DNA of 64,000 nucleotides from Yponomeuta sedellus (Eukaryota > Arthropoda > Insecta > Lepidoptera > Yponomeutidae), in assembly GCA_934045075.1 (NCBI GenBank), contig OW203726.1, positions 2,090,035-2,154,034 on the forward strand, read 5' to 3'. The notes below the pieces were generated by a model that saw only the letters and a list, made by a program, of their open reading frames with translations, searched no databases and was not told the DNA's origin. Positions 44,431 through 55,122 of the stretch are shown one piece after another. Positions within the stretch are counted from its first letter, which is position 1. Every line of letters begins with the position of its first letter. The translations under genes were made by a program, and so were the position numbers.

Positions 44431-44457
44431 TTTAAAAACCTATTTAGAGGCTAAAAA
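44431..44457 (-). repeat. S1 fragment left of a DNA transposon
   Basis: TTTAAAAACCTATTTAGAGG then CTAAAAA, the 3' part of a reverse S1 copy that resumes at 47027. Confidence 0.8.
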
Positions 44458-45018
44458 GGATGATGGGCGTTTTGGTCCTTATGTCCAATCAAGATGAGTC
44501 ATATGTCGTTGGATAGCTCTTTTCAAGTGAAAAAATAAATTCTATGAAGACGAATCCGTATGAATTGTCCATTTTGAAATATGCTCGTCGGAAAGTACCA
44601 TTTTTTGCTCTAAATAGAAATTAGAAAAATTCATATCTCTGGTTTAACTCAACCGATGCTCATGATTTTTACGAAAATCACATCTATGCATACTCTGTCA
44701 TAAATCATTAGAGCGAGACAGCGACATTGCGCTCTCTCTCCCACTCACGGTCACGGGTAACGCTGGAATTCGGTTTTGACCCCTCTCGCGCTCCGGGACA
44801 CGGCGCGGGGGCAGGTATGTTAGGGTGAGGAACGCTTGGCCGCTTGCGCAGGTAGTCAGTCGTTTGCTGATATTGTGTTAAGTGCTACGTTATTACGCTC
44901 CTCATTGTTCACATCGACTTTGACCTTGGCATCATTTTGGACTCTGTTACCCGTTTTATTTGTTGACCGTGGCTTTATATTGGACTTGGGTGCTTAACGA
45001 TTGGATTGTTTCGTTGCA

Positions 45019-46716
45019 ATGGAACGTTACCGTAACTGTGTAATGTGCCGAAGAGGGCTATACCGAGGCAGATATCAAGTACGCGTTCTGTCGGAAGCCT
45101 TGACAAGAACACACGTGGAGCTAGTAACATTTATACGAGAAAACGCTGCTCTGGAGGTTTGTACCTATTGCTCTTTTTTTTTCCACTCGATCCTCACTGA
45201 ACCTTCGATATAAAAGGAAACCAATTGAAATCATGTGCAACTGCATCCCAGATCTATTCTAGTAGTAAATGAGGTAACGAAGACGTAAAAGTGAAAACCG
45301 ATTGATAAGTGATTCTGGTCGCTTAAAGAACATTCAAGTGATTCCTTTTTCACTTTTACGTCTTCCACGATGTATTTACCACCAAAACAAGGCCTACACA
45401 AAACCACAACCAATTACTGTGGTTGCGGTTTTGTGTGGTTGTGTGTATGCCTTGTTTTCGTACACACAACTACAGAAAACCGCAACCAGATCTCTGAGAA
45501 ATCTGTGAATCTGTGGCATATATTTGACGATTCGCACACCTTCTGACAGAAAAACAAATCCCTCCCACAAATGACCCCCAATGCGTTATTTTGTTAGGTA
45601 TTTTTCGGAAACCAAAGTTGTTTTTCTTTTCCTTACATTTTCATATATCATTTTCAGGTCGTGTTTGACAACACCCGAAGAGTATGTTACCGATGCTGGC
45701 AAAGAGCCGAAAATGCGACTAGAGGTCATGCAAACCCTCAACCCGAGCCGGAGCCGCAAGAACAAGCAGAACCGCAAGAACAACTACAACCGCAAGAACA
45801 ACTACAACCGCAATTAGAAGAAATGCTTCATATTCCTGAATATATGAGAGCACCTAATACCGCGACGCATTGTATCTTTCATGGCTGCGCTAATGAAACC
45901 CGCCATCGAATTCCAAATGTTGTTAAAATCCACGTATTTTCTCAACATAAATTGTATATCCCCGACAGTGCCAGAGTATGTCACGATCACCTTAATGGGA
46001 ATGATTGGGATGATTTGCCCCAACATTGCAACATTTCCCATGAATTTACGGCTGCCCACTTCAGGGATGTTTGTGACCTAATGCGAAATGCCTTAAACTC
46101 ACCCAGATTACGTTTTAGCGACCAAGGCATGAATGAAGAAGAAATGCACTTTTGGACTGGACGTACTAATGATGAATTTAAAGAAGGTAAAAGAAAAAGA
46201 TGGCAAACCCCAAACGTGTTATATGATTATGTAGAAGCAAAAAGATTAAACAACAGAAGAGCCAATTTCCAGAGATTGGAAGCAAATGACATTCAAGACT
46301 TTCCACGATTGAGGGAACAGGACGTGATTTTGCTGTCATTGGGGACATATCAGTTAAAACTGGCAAAATCATATTGCAGCGAGCACCTCAACAACGGCTT
46401 ATATCTTATAGAAACTTATAGAGAAGCTGCTTTGGAGGATATCCATGAATATGGGATCCACGAAGATGCGTGGCTGTTGCGTGCACGCATACAGTCCCGA
46501 CATGTACGATCAAAACAATATTTTTGCTATATATTATTAGACAGAAATAGTAGAAACATATTACAACATTATTGCACATGTTTGACAGGACGCCGCACGA
46601 TAGGTTCCTGTGCGCATATTATATCTATTGTATGGTATTTAGGATATGCTAGACATGAAGGCTTTACTGAACCAGCACTATTTTTAAATAACATTATCAT
46701 GGATGAAACACATTAA
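45019..46716 (+). CDS. SWIM zinc-finger protein, DDE-less transposase-like
   Basis: Two exons: 45019-45156 (ATG to GAG, donor GTTTGT) and 45658-46716 (acceptor TTTTCAG), 398 residues, phase 0. Likely zinc site 1: C7, C10, C56, C59. A Q/E/P repeat (about 73-102) follows. A second site has C118, C123, C154 and H157 with YIPDSARVCHDHL, seen from memory in insect DDE_Tnp_4 transposases. FWTGRTNDEF (about 211-220) resembles the lead-in to that catalytic domain. The frame then goes to EANDIQDFPRL, LSLGTYQLKLAKSY and a SWIM finger (C352, C354, C364, H366; ending HIISIVWYLGYARH), the usual end of such proteins. The ~300-residue DDE core expected between is absent, with no frameshift. AATAAA is at 46757-46762. 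A repressor or DNA-binding role is inference. Confidence 0.75.
45157..45657 (+). other. intron with two foldbacks
   Basis: The 501-bp intron begins GTTTGT and ends with a pyrimidine tract and TTTTCAG. 45279-45297 and 45347-45365 are perfect 19-bp inverted arms. 45384-45458 is a second, longer imperfect hairpin (AAAACAAGGC...GCCTTGTTTT with ACACAAAACC inside). Confidence 0.7.
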
Positions 46717-47026
46717 ACGATAAAACTTACTCTGAACTTGTTTTATTTACTTCGATAATAAACAAACAATGATAATATAATAATCAATGCTGATCATTTG
46801 TAATTAAAATCGATATACAATGTCGAAAAAATATCAAAAAGAATTAAAACAACAGAAAAAAAAATAAATAAAAAAAAACTTTTAACGTATGATTACTCAA
46901 ATTGGACAGAAAATCGGGACTAGCGCTTCGATTATTCTTATTCTACAAAAAAATACCTTTCCAACGACGTATTACTCATTCCGATTGGTGCCAGGACCAG
47001 GTTCCATACATTTGTGCCCATCATCC

Positions 47027-47262
47027 TTTCACCCATGCCGGGATTCGAACCCGCAACCTCTGGCTATCCGTACCAGCGCTCTACCAATTGAGCCAATGGG
47101 CGACTCACGGCATCAGTGATATTTCGAACCTCTTTACAATATTCTCTGTATTACGTACAGGCAGCGACATCTGACTTAAGCAAATTGCATTACTTACAGC
47201 CCCGACTACCTACTTTGCAGTTAGGTTTTAACATCGGAACGATATCACTGTACCCACATGAT
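47027..47262 (-). repeat. S1 repeat, right part of interrupted copy
   Basis: TTTCACCCATGCCGGGATTC through the tRNA-like complement to the long 5' body (GCCCCGACTACCTACTTTGC). Continuation of 44431-44457. Confidence 0.85.
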
Positions 47263-47267
47263 TACAC

Positions 47268-47455
47268 TATTTTTATTTTTAATGCACTAACCCGTGCTAA
47301 GGAACAAATTTAAAAACCTATTTATAGGCTAAAAATTTCACCCATGCCGGGATTCGAACCCGCAACCTCTGGCTATCCGTACCAGCGCTCTACCAATTGA
47401 GCCAATGGGCGACTCACGGCATCAGTGAAATTTCGAACCTCTTTTCGAAATTATT
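47268..47455 (-). repeat. S1 repeat, second reverse copy
   Basis: Direct neighbour of the previous copy, from TTAATGCACTAACCCGTGCT to TCAGTGAAATTTCGAACCTC, where it is cut. Confidence 0.85.
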
Positions 47456-47559
47456 TTACTAAAAGATTCTGAAAATATAAGGAATTTTTATACAAAACAA
47501 GAGCAGCCCGCATGTGAAATGCTTTGTTTGTTACAGCGCGTCAAGTGCATGCACTAGAC

Positions 47560-47705
47560 GATGTTAATGATAATAAAAAGGGAACGGAGGAAATAGGCTT
47601 TTATGAAAAATATTCATTGTTATTCGTCGTTGATGAAGCGAACGTGAGTCAGGATCGTGGCAAGTGGCAGTCCCTGGTCTTTGCCTGCCCTTCTGAGGTT
47701 ACGTT
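47560..47705 (+). pseudogene. RTE LINE ORF2 end
   Basis: VDEANVSQDRGKWQSLVFAC matches the end at 59635-59722 (VDEAKVMCQDPDKWQSLVSA). Only about 40 residues remain. Confidence 0.65.
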
Positions 47706-48164
47706 ACATTGTTATATATTAAGTAAATTATATTTATAAAAAAAAGTGAAAACCAGGAGATCAATTTTGGACTCCTGTCTCCTACTATATAATTTAACAC
47801 GCTAATTATAGGTAATTGGTTACTAACTTTAAGTGCATTGTGTACTGGAGAAAAAAAATATAGATTTGTATTTATTATATATGTCATTTATACATTTTAC
47901 CTCGTAAATAATCGCGACTACACCCATTTAATGCATAAATATATGTGAGCATGGCGAGTCTGGAAAAAAATCTATAAACATATTCATTATTATCTATCTT
48001 TCAGGCGTATTTATAGAAAGAAAGAAATAATCTAGTTTTCTTTAGTTTAAGAAAAATATTTTTTTTTTGTTTTTAGGCGTATTTCTTGTTATTTATTTTA
48101 GTATGTTTGTTGTATGTGATTGCTAGGTATTTGTTTATAATGCTACCCACCCAGCCATTGTCCA

Positions 48165-48480
48165 CAAACCAAAGGTTGCCGTAGTCTCGGGCAACTGTAA
48201 CGCTGCCGAAACGTCGGCAACTAAGGAAATTACGTTTTACGAAATTAATAGTCGCGATTACACAAATCTCGTTAGCCCTATACTAAGTACAACTAAATGA
48301 CTTGTGTTATAGGTGCTGACTCGACGATAGATTTAATACAATAAACATATTATATTACATCCAAGAACCGAGACAAACTAGAAAAAATCGTTTCCCAGTT
48401 TGACCCAGCCGGGGATCGAACCCGAGACCTTTGGTTTCACAGTCAGCTTGCCAAGCCGCCGCGCCACCGAGGCCGTCAAA
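48165..48480 (-). repeat. SINE family S2, second copy
   Basis: B-box complement GGGGATCGAACC, head CGGCCTCGGTGGCGCGGCGG on the minus strand, and the same GACTCGACGATAGATTTAAT body as 43800. The 3' end differs and includes a GCCGAAACGTCGGCAA motif. Confidence 0.75.
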
Positions 48481-48867
48481 TATAACTAATATGACTTTAT
48501 TGAACAACTACGCATTTTAGGGTGTCGCCCCCCAGGAAAAATAGTCAATCAGACCAAAATCTTTAGTCGATGATACCAAAAGGTTAATAAGGGTCCTAAC
48601 ACCTATCTGCGCCCAATTAAGCAAACCAAAACCCCTCCTTAATCTGACAGGGCCAAATTGGTATCAAATTACACGTCGTCTGTCAAGGTAATCTGCCATA
48701 ATGACGACACATTGTCAGGTCTTAAGGCTAAGAGTAGAGACACACACCCCACACGCTTGACACATCCCACACGCTTCACACAAGTCCCACGCGCTTGACA
48801 CAAGTCCCACACGCTTGAGACACGTCGCACACGCCAGAGACAATTGAACACACATACAGACACACAC

Positions 48868-49042
48868 ACATACATACATACATACATACATACATACATA
48901 CATACATACATACATACATACATACATACATACATACATACATACATACATACATACATACATACATACATACATACATACATACATACATACATACATA
49001 CATACATACATACATACATACATACATACATACATACATACA

Positions 49043-49072
<30 letters not shown>
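48868..49072. repeat. (CATA)n microsatellite
   Basis: About 51 uninterrupted tetramers. The repeated YVCM and HTYI frames over it are artefacts of the tetranucleotide. Confidence 0.95.
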
Positions 49073-49073
<1 letters not shown>

Positions 49074-49372
49074 TACCCTCCTAGATAAGAAAAAAATAGA
49101 CAAATCGTGTAGTCAACGAAAAGCAGTTCTCATGTGACTGGGCCCATTTAATGACACGCAACGTCCCGTGTGCATCCGCCCTCAAATCTCACGGCCTAAC
49201 GCGTCCTCGGACGCCACTCGGACGCCAATTTGTGGCGCGCTCCTAATTGGCGGCTGCAAATTAGTCCCCCTAGTGCCCCTACTGCGTTTGATGGCACAGC
49301 GGGGCGTAAAACGATCACCCGGTTCAGTGTGATCTCTAGCCTTATAAAAAACTGCTATGACCAAGTTAGACC

Positions 49373-49705
49373 ACGAAGCGCTTGTGGTCTAGTCGAACCG
49401 AGTGATTGGAATCAATCACTTGAGTTTAGCAACAACAGGCGCGGTAGGGTGCGAGATGGGTGGCCGCCCCATGACTATCGCTAGTAGCATTTTTCTGAGC
49501 GCATCCGTACTTCGCAAGACACGTTAAGCCGTTGGTGCCGGCTGTCATTTAATGGCAGTCGTTAAGCCATGTCAGAAGCCTTAGAACTTCTGACAAGGCC
49601 CGTCATTGTCTTACAATGCTCCACCAACCCGGGCCACCGCTTGGAGAAGTATGACCTAACCTTTCTGCGATGCAGGGAAAGACCCATGCCCCAGTAGTGG
49701 GGTGG
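49373..49705 (+). repeat. R-family retroposon, nearly full length
   Basis: GAAGCGCTTGTGGTCTAGTC to CCCATGCCCCAGTAGTGGGG, more diverged than the 41548 copy. Confidence 0.78.
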
Positions 49706-49714
49706 GTGTATTTA

Positions 49715-49915
49715 TATCAGTTTGGCCTAGCCTAAGCTGGACAAATCCTGTCGGGCTTTGGACAAATTAGTTTAGACTAGTCTAAACTGGTTTATCCTAT
49801 TGGGCTTAGGGTAAATTAGTTTGGACTTGGCTTTACTAGTTAATCCTATCTCGTATAGGAAGAACTAGTTTAGCCTAGGCAAAACTAGTTTATTCTGAAA
49901 TTGTGTTTGGCAGGT
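49715..49915. repeat. AACTAGTTTA-rich foldback stretch
   Basis: Repeated TTTAGACTAGTCTAAACTGG-like and AACTAGTTTA words in both orientations with a period of about 65 bp. It can fold on itself; no coding frame. Confidence 0.55.
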
Positions 49916-50294
49916 AACCTATACATTACATTGCTCCTTAAGGGAACGCCTTTAGTTTTACGTAATAAATATTAGTGATAAGACCACTGTAAGATTAAAT
50001 TTAAAGAAAGAAGGCGATTGTGTTACTTGTAATTTTTCGAAAAAACACCCGCGGGAGATTCGCCTTGACTATCTTACAATTTCGGGGCACTGTATCTAAC
50101 TTTTCATGCAATTACAACACCTATTTACAGATTTTGGAATAGTAGTGCACTCAGAAAAGATCAGCCCAGTTTCTAATATTTTTTACTATAGATTAGGATG
50201 AAAGTATGGGGTTGGAGAACAATGAAAATCATAAATTGAAAAATCATAGGCCAAAATTTATTTTATTGAAAATTTGCCACTTTCTTTACAATTT

Positions 50295-50428
50295 CGATCC
50301 TTAATTAACAGAGTTTTTACAAATTCAGCCCTTAATTAACAGAGTTTTGCAATAGTTTTTACTATTTCAGCCCTTAATTAACAGTGTTTTTGCAATTATT
50401 GTCCCTAAATTAACAGAGTTTTTCAAGT
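50295..50428. repeat. short tandem repeat of TTAATTAACAGAGTTTTT
   Basis: Four imperfect units starting CC(C/T)TTAATTAACAG or CCCTAAATTAACAG, spaced 30-50 bp, just before the PHD array. Confidence 0.75.
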
Positions 50429-50486
50429 GCGCCGAAAAAAATATATAAGAACATAAAATAGCCACTAAAATATTTTTATAAAAATC

Positions 50487-52739
50487 ATCATCATTCGGCC
50501 ACAAGAAGTCCACTGCTGGACTGCCTCAGAGAGTGCTGACTGCACAACATGCAATCTGAAGAAGTGGTCCTTCACCGTCCACATTTGTCATCGGCTGCCA
50601 TACCCGGCACATAGTGCCAATATAGGCAGTGAAGACTTAGTGGATGGCGTCGATAAGCGCTTTTCGGTGCCCAATGGAGACGACAGTAAAAACAGATGAC
50701 AATTTTTCCTCCGCGAAACGGCAGACTAAGTACTGCTATTGCGGTATGCACATAGAGGGGTCACAGATGATAGCCTGTGACAATGATAGTTGTACCTTTG
50801 AGTGGTACCACTTTCATTGCGTAGGCATCAAGGTGGCCCTTGCGAAAACGAAACGAAAGGACATCGGAAAACAGTGAAGGCGAATAATCGCCGGAAGAAC
50901 ATTTGTCCTCCGCGAATGTACAGGAGACTAAGTATTGCTATTGCGAAATGCACATAGAGGGGTCACAGATGATAGCCTGTGACAATGATAGTTGTACCTA
51001 TGAGTGGTACCACTTTCATTGCGTAGGCATCAAGGTGGCCCTTGCGAAAACGAAACGACATCGGAAAACATTGAAGGCAAATAATCGCCGTAAGACCATT
51101 TGTCCTCCGCGAATGTACGGGAGACTAAGTACTGCTGTTGCGAAATGCACATAGAGGGGTCACAGATGATAGCTTGTGACAATGATAGTTGTACCTTTGA
51201 GTGGTACCACTTTCATTGCGTAGGCATCAAGGTGGCCCTTGCGCAAACGAAACTAAAGAAATCGGAAAACAGTGAAGGCGAATAATCACCGGAAGAACAT
51301 TTGTCCTCCGCGAATGTACGGGAGACTAAGTATTGCTATTGCGAAATGCACATGGAGGGGTCAAAGATGATAGCCTGTGACAATGATAGTTGTACCTTTG
51401 AGTGGTACCACTTTCATTGCGTAGGCATCAAGGTGGCCCTTGCGAAAATGAAACGACATCGGAAAACAGTGAAGGCGAATAATCGCCGGAAGACCATTTG
51501 TCCTCCGCCAATGTACGGAAGACTAAGTACTGCTATTGCGGTATGCACATAGAGGGGTCACAGATGATAGCCTGTGACAATGATAGTTGCACCTTTGAGT
51601 GGTACCACTTTCATTGCGTAGGCATCAAGGTGGCCCTTACAAAAACGAAACTAAAGAAATCGGAAAACAGTGAAGGCGAATAATCACCGGAAGAACATTT
51701 GTCCACCGCGAATGTACGGGAGACTAAGTATTGCTATTGCGGTATGCACATAGAGGGGTCACAGATGATAGCCTGTGACAATGATAGTTGTACCTTTGAG
51801 TGGTACCACTTTCATTGCGTAGGCATCAAGGTGGCCCTTGCGAAAACGAAACTAAAAAGAGGGGTCAAAGATGATAGCCTGGGACAATGATAGTTGTGCC
51901 TTTGAGTGGTACCACTTTCATTGCGTAGGCATCAAGGTGGCCCTTGCGAAAACGAAACTAAAGAAATCGGAAAACAGTGAAGGCGAATAATCACCGGAAG
52001 AACATTTGTCCTCCGCGAATGTACGGGAGACTAAGTATTGCTATTGCGAAATGCACATGGAGGGGTCAAAGATCATAGCCTGTGACAATGATAGTTGTAC
52101 CTTTGAGTGGTACCACTTTCATTGCGTAGGCATCAAGGTGGCCCTTGCGAACATGAAACGACATCGAAAAACAGTGAAGGCGAATAATCGCCGGAAGACC
52201 ATTTGTCCTCCGCCAATGTACGGAAGACTAAGTACTGCTATTGCGGTATGCACATAGAGGGGTCACAGATGATAGCCTGTGACAATGATAGTTGTACCTT
52301 TGAGTGGTACCACTTTCATTGCGTAGGCATCAAGGTGGCCCTTGCGAAAACTAAACTAAAGAAATCGGAAAACAGTGAAGGCGAATAATCACCGGAAGAA
52401 CATTTGTGCTCCGCGAATGTACGGGAGACTAAGTATTGCTATTGCGAAATGCACATAGAGGGGTCAAAGATGATAGCCTGTGACAATGATAGTTGTACCT
52501 TTGAATGGTACCACTTTCATTGCGTTGGCATCAAGGTGGCCCTTGCGAAAACGAAACTAAAGGACATCGGAAAACAGTGAAGGCGAAGAATCGCCGGAAG
52601 ACAATTTTTCCTCCGCGAATGTACGGAAGACTAAGTACTGCTATTGCGGTATGCACATAGAGGGGTCACATATGATAACCAGTGACAATTATAGTTGTAC
52701 CTTTGAGTGGTACCACTTTCATTGCGTAGGTATAATATC
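50487..52739 (+). pseudogene. tandem array of truncated PHD-finger exons
   Basis: 50520-50695 copies part of the C2H2-PHD exon at 55123-55596 (CTTCNLKKWSFTVHICHRL) and stops. About ten repeats follow, each encoding an ING-like PHD half: YCYCGMHIEGSQMIACDNDS, then CTFEWYHFHCVGIKVA. In every full unit the final Cys pair is replaced by ALAKTK-type sequence, so the zinc site is incomplete. Unit lengths alternate 197 and 201 bp with two different ends (KANNRRKTICPP or KSENSEGE stop), so the higher-order unit is a 398-bp dimer. A partial unit lies at 51857-51990, and 51301-51699 is repeated nearly exactly at 52006-52404. The last unit has lost one Cys and ends in a donor-like TAGGTATAAT. Confidence 0.85.
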
Positions 52740-52792
52740 TACAATATTTGCACAACTTACAGAACTAACTTGTAATTAATCTCAAATACTAG

Positions 52793-53004
52793 CAATCGAA
52801 GGCAACGACGAAGTCACACCTGAAAAGAGAAAAACAGTTGTACTTAATAAAAGAAACAAAAGAAGCAATATAAGGTTGCCGAAAAGCAAAAAGGTCGCCA
52901 ATTATATCCTATCTTTTATTATAACTGCTGTTTTTGTATTTATACTTCTAGTAAAGAATATTCTTATCTTACCCAAAGCCCGACTGCTAAGCATTAGCTA
53001 CTAA
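52793..53004 (+). other. candidate terminal exon with a membrane segment
   Basis: After an acceptor-like AATACTAG (AG at 52791-52792) a frame encodes IEGNDEVTPEKRKTVV, a basic region (NKRNKRSNIRLPKSKK), a 20-residue hydrophobic helix (YILSFIITAVFVFILLVKN) and a stop at 53002. If the last PHD unit is spliced at 52739 the frame continues in register, but the intron would be only about 52 nt. No family is recognised. It could be chance. Confidence 0.3.
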
Positions 53005-53009
53005 CCACG

Positions 53010-53620
53010 TAGGGCCAACCTAGATACCTTGCAATTAATTACGCACTTACATTGATACATTACGGCAACCAGCGGCGCCACCGATGGAAAAGTTCATTAA
53101 AAAAATTACAAAACGTTTTTATCAAAAAGTGAACGTAAGAAATCTTCACAGCTGAACTATTTTTTGAACTTACAGTCGTGAACCTAGGTTCAATAGATTA
53201 GAACTCTAATCGATTTTCTCTAGAAACGGCCGATTTTGGCGGAAAATGATTCAAGTCCTCGGTTGTTGATTCTAGACTGTAGGTTCTGAAAATAGTCGAG
53301 TTGTTAAGATTTCTCATGTTCACTTTCAGATAAGATAAGCACAAGTATAAATCACTTACATTGTATCTTACATTTATTCATATGTAAAGTAATAGTTGCT
53401 TGGTATTCATAGTAGGCTACAAAACTGTGTTACGAAATACCAGACCATTATATATAAAACCACTTATGATTTTCTTTCCATTGGTGGCACTATATAGTTA
53501 GCACCCCGAAGCGTCTTAAGTAGTTAATGCTCCGCAGTCGGATTGTTGGTTATTTTTTATTTAAATTTCTCATTTCCAACTTATTTGTGTCTCTTTTATA
53601 TTTTCGTTGCATGTGTGCTG
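53010..53620. other. no gene seen
   Basis: Unassigned sequence with a GGCGCCACCGATGGAAAA piece (53070) recurring in reverse at 53480, a word also found near 25645, 40265 and 59250. Confidence 0.4.
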
Positions 53621-53629
53621 ATTTCGTTA

Positions 53630-53780
53630 TAGCCTACGCCTTTGCATCTACGTGATGAGATTATTTATGTAACGTCCAGAGGCACCTTTACTTACACTAG
53701 ATAGGATCACTAGATTATAGAGTATACTAGACGCTGCAGGGACATTGTGTTTTAGATGCAAGTAGGCTTGCCGAGGGCCA
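53630..53780 (-). repeat. repeat family N (minus)
   Basis: GCATCTACGTGATGAGATTA...CGCTGCAGGGACATTGTGTT, diverged and with an internal duplication. Confidence 0.6.
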
Positions 53781-53793
53781 GGACCAAACTTAC

Positions 53794-54880
53794 CTCGTAT
53801 ATCAGGCCACAGGAATTCTTGCTTTCATCGAATTGAAATCACCTCAAAAGCCGCAGCCTGTTCTGAAACAAAAAAATACAATAAAGTTTACAATAATGCA
53901 TAAATCTTAAATTTGTGTGACTAACAATTGTCGGAATAAATATTCGTATTGTAAAAAGAGGAGATAAAAAATTACTGGAGAAATTACCTAACTCAATAAA
54001 AAAAAATAAAAAAATAACTGGAGAAATTACCTAACTCAATAAAAAAAAATAGTACACCAATTAATTTAACTATTTTACTTTATTAGGTACAACGACAGTG
54101 AAAACTGATTATAATTACTAACTAAGAACTAAAAATAAGGGAAATAACAATTGGTCACTTTACCAATCATTTGATAGATAAACGCTAATGAATGCAAAAC
54201 GATAATTGATAAAAAAAACTACTGTAATCACAACGTTTTAGTTTTTTACTTTTAAAGTATGAATAGGACATAAAAAATGCTAAAATTACCTTATATATAT
54301 CACGCCATAAGAACCACTGATTTCGTCAACTATAAAAGACATCAAAATCTGCAGACTGATCTATAACAAAAAAAAGTTAGTAAATTAACATAAAACACCA
54401 CAATACTATTGCTATAGCTAACTATTGTCAGAAAATTACAGGACAAATTACCTCATTCCTAACACGACTAAACTTGTTTTCTTCAAAAATACAAAATCAA
54501 ACGCCAAATCTTAGGTGTTCTGCAACAAATAATAAAAAAATGTCAACAATGCACAATTTGAAAATTAAATGTTGAAATATGAACATTTTTAATGACAACA
54601 TTACCTCCACGGTATACACCACGACACTGGAGCTTTTTACAAACAATAATTACTTCGAAACCCCATACCCGTTCTGTAACAAATGAAACAAATATAAGCT
54701 TACCATGAAACAACAAAAAAAAAATGGACAAGACAAACAAAAATCCTGGGTGTTTGCAAAGTAACAGATGTGACAAAATTAAATTACAAAAAATATTACC
54801 GATGAACTTACCCTAAGCACGAAATGACTGAATCTTGTGTTTGCTTCAAACACCAATCATTTCCAAAGACCCCAACATAC
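53794..54880 (-). other. array of five homologous 68-71-nt exon-like cassettes
   Basis: On the minus strand five segments are bounded by a T-rich tract with CAG or TAG on one side and GTAAGT, GTAATG or GTAATT on the other: 54880-54812 (69 nt), 54673-54605 (69), 54519-54452 (68), 54360-54290 (71) and 53862-53794 (69). They share a pattern (A(A/T)C at the start, a TTTTGA(G/T) box, TGANGAAA, G(T/G)GATATA near the end), so they arose by duplication. Intron starts also match (GTAATTT, then TCC). Peptides are similar (e.g. FEVISIR and FDVFYS; EFLWPDI and WFLWRDI), but some frames have stops. They follow the C2H2-PHD exon on the same strand. Small alternative exons are the simplest reading. Confidence 0.45.
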
Positions 54881-55122
54881 TCTGAAACAAAGCAAATACC
54901 AAATTAGCAAAACCAAATAAATAATATATAGCCAAGCGTTTGCGCAGGGAATGGGCCAGTCGCAACAATAATAATGGTCATGTTCGTTGAAAATTTTTCA
55001 AGTGCAATGGTATATTAAAGTGACCTTGATCTAGCCTTAAATTATATATTAACACTAGAACAAGGTCACTGTCAACTTTATGTGATTTTAATATCAGAAA
55101 CAAATGCTGCAATCACCTTATG

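Larger units (their letters stand above)
44458..47026 (+). mobile_element. DNA transposon with a SWIM-protein gene
   Basis: 2569 bp. The left end GGATGATGGGC and the inverse of the right end are identical for 11 bp and resume similarity further in (CCAATC, ATGAGT, GTCGTTGGA), giving imperfect terminal inverted repeats of about 75-80 bp. It interrupts an S1 repeat whose halves are 44431-44457 and 47027-47260. I see no target duplication. It carries one two-exon gene and no recognisable DDE domain, so it is probably non-autonomous. Confidence 0.75.

Noticed and set aside
45581..45817. 78-residue frame ending in RKNNYNRKNN
   Set aside because: Shadow of the Q/E/P repeat of the SWIM protein in another frame.
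48669..49137. Long YVCM and HTYI repeat frames
   Set aside because: They are translations of a (CATA)n microsatellite in several frames and on both strands.
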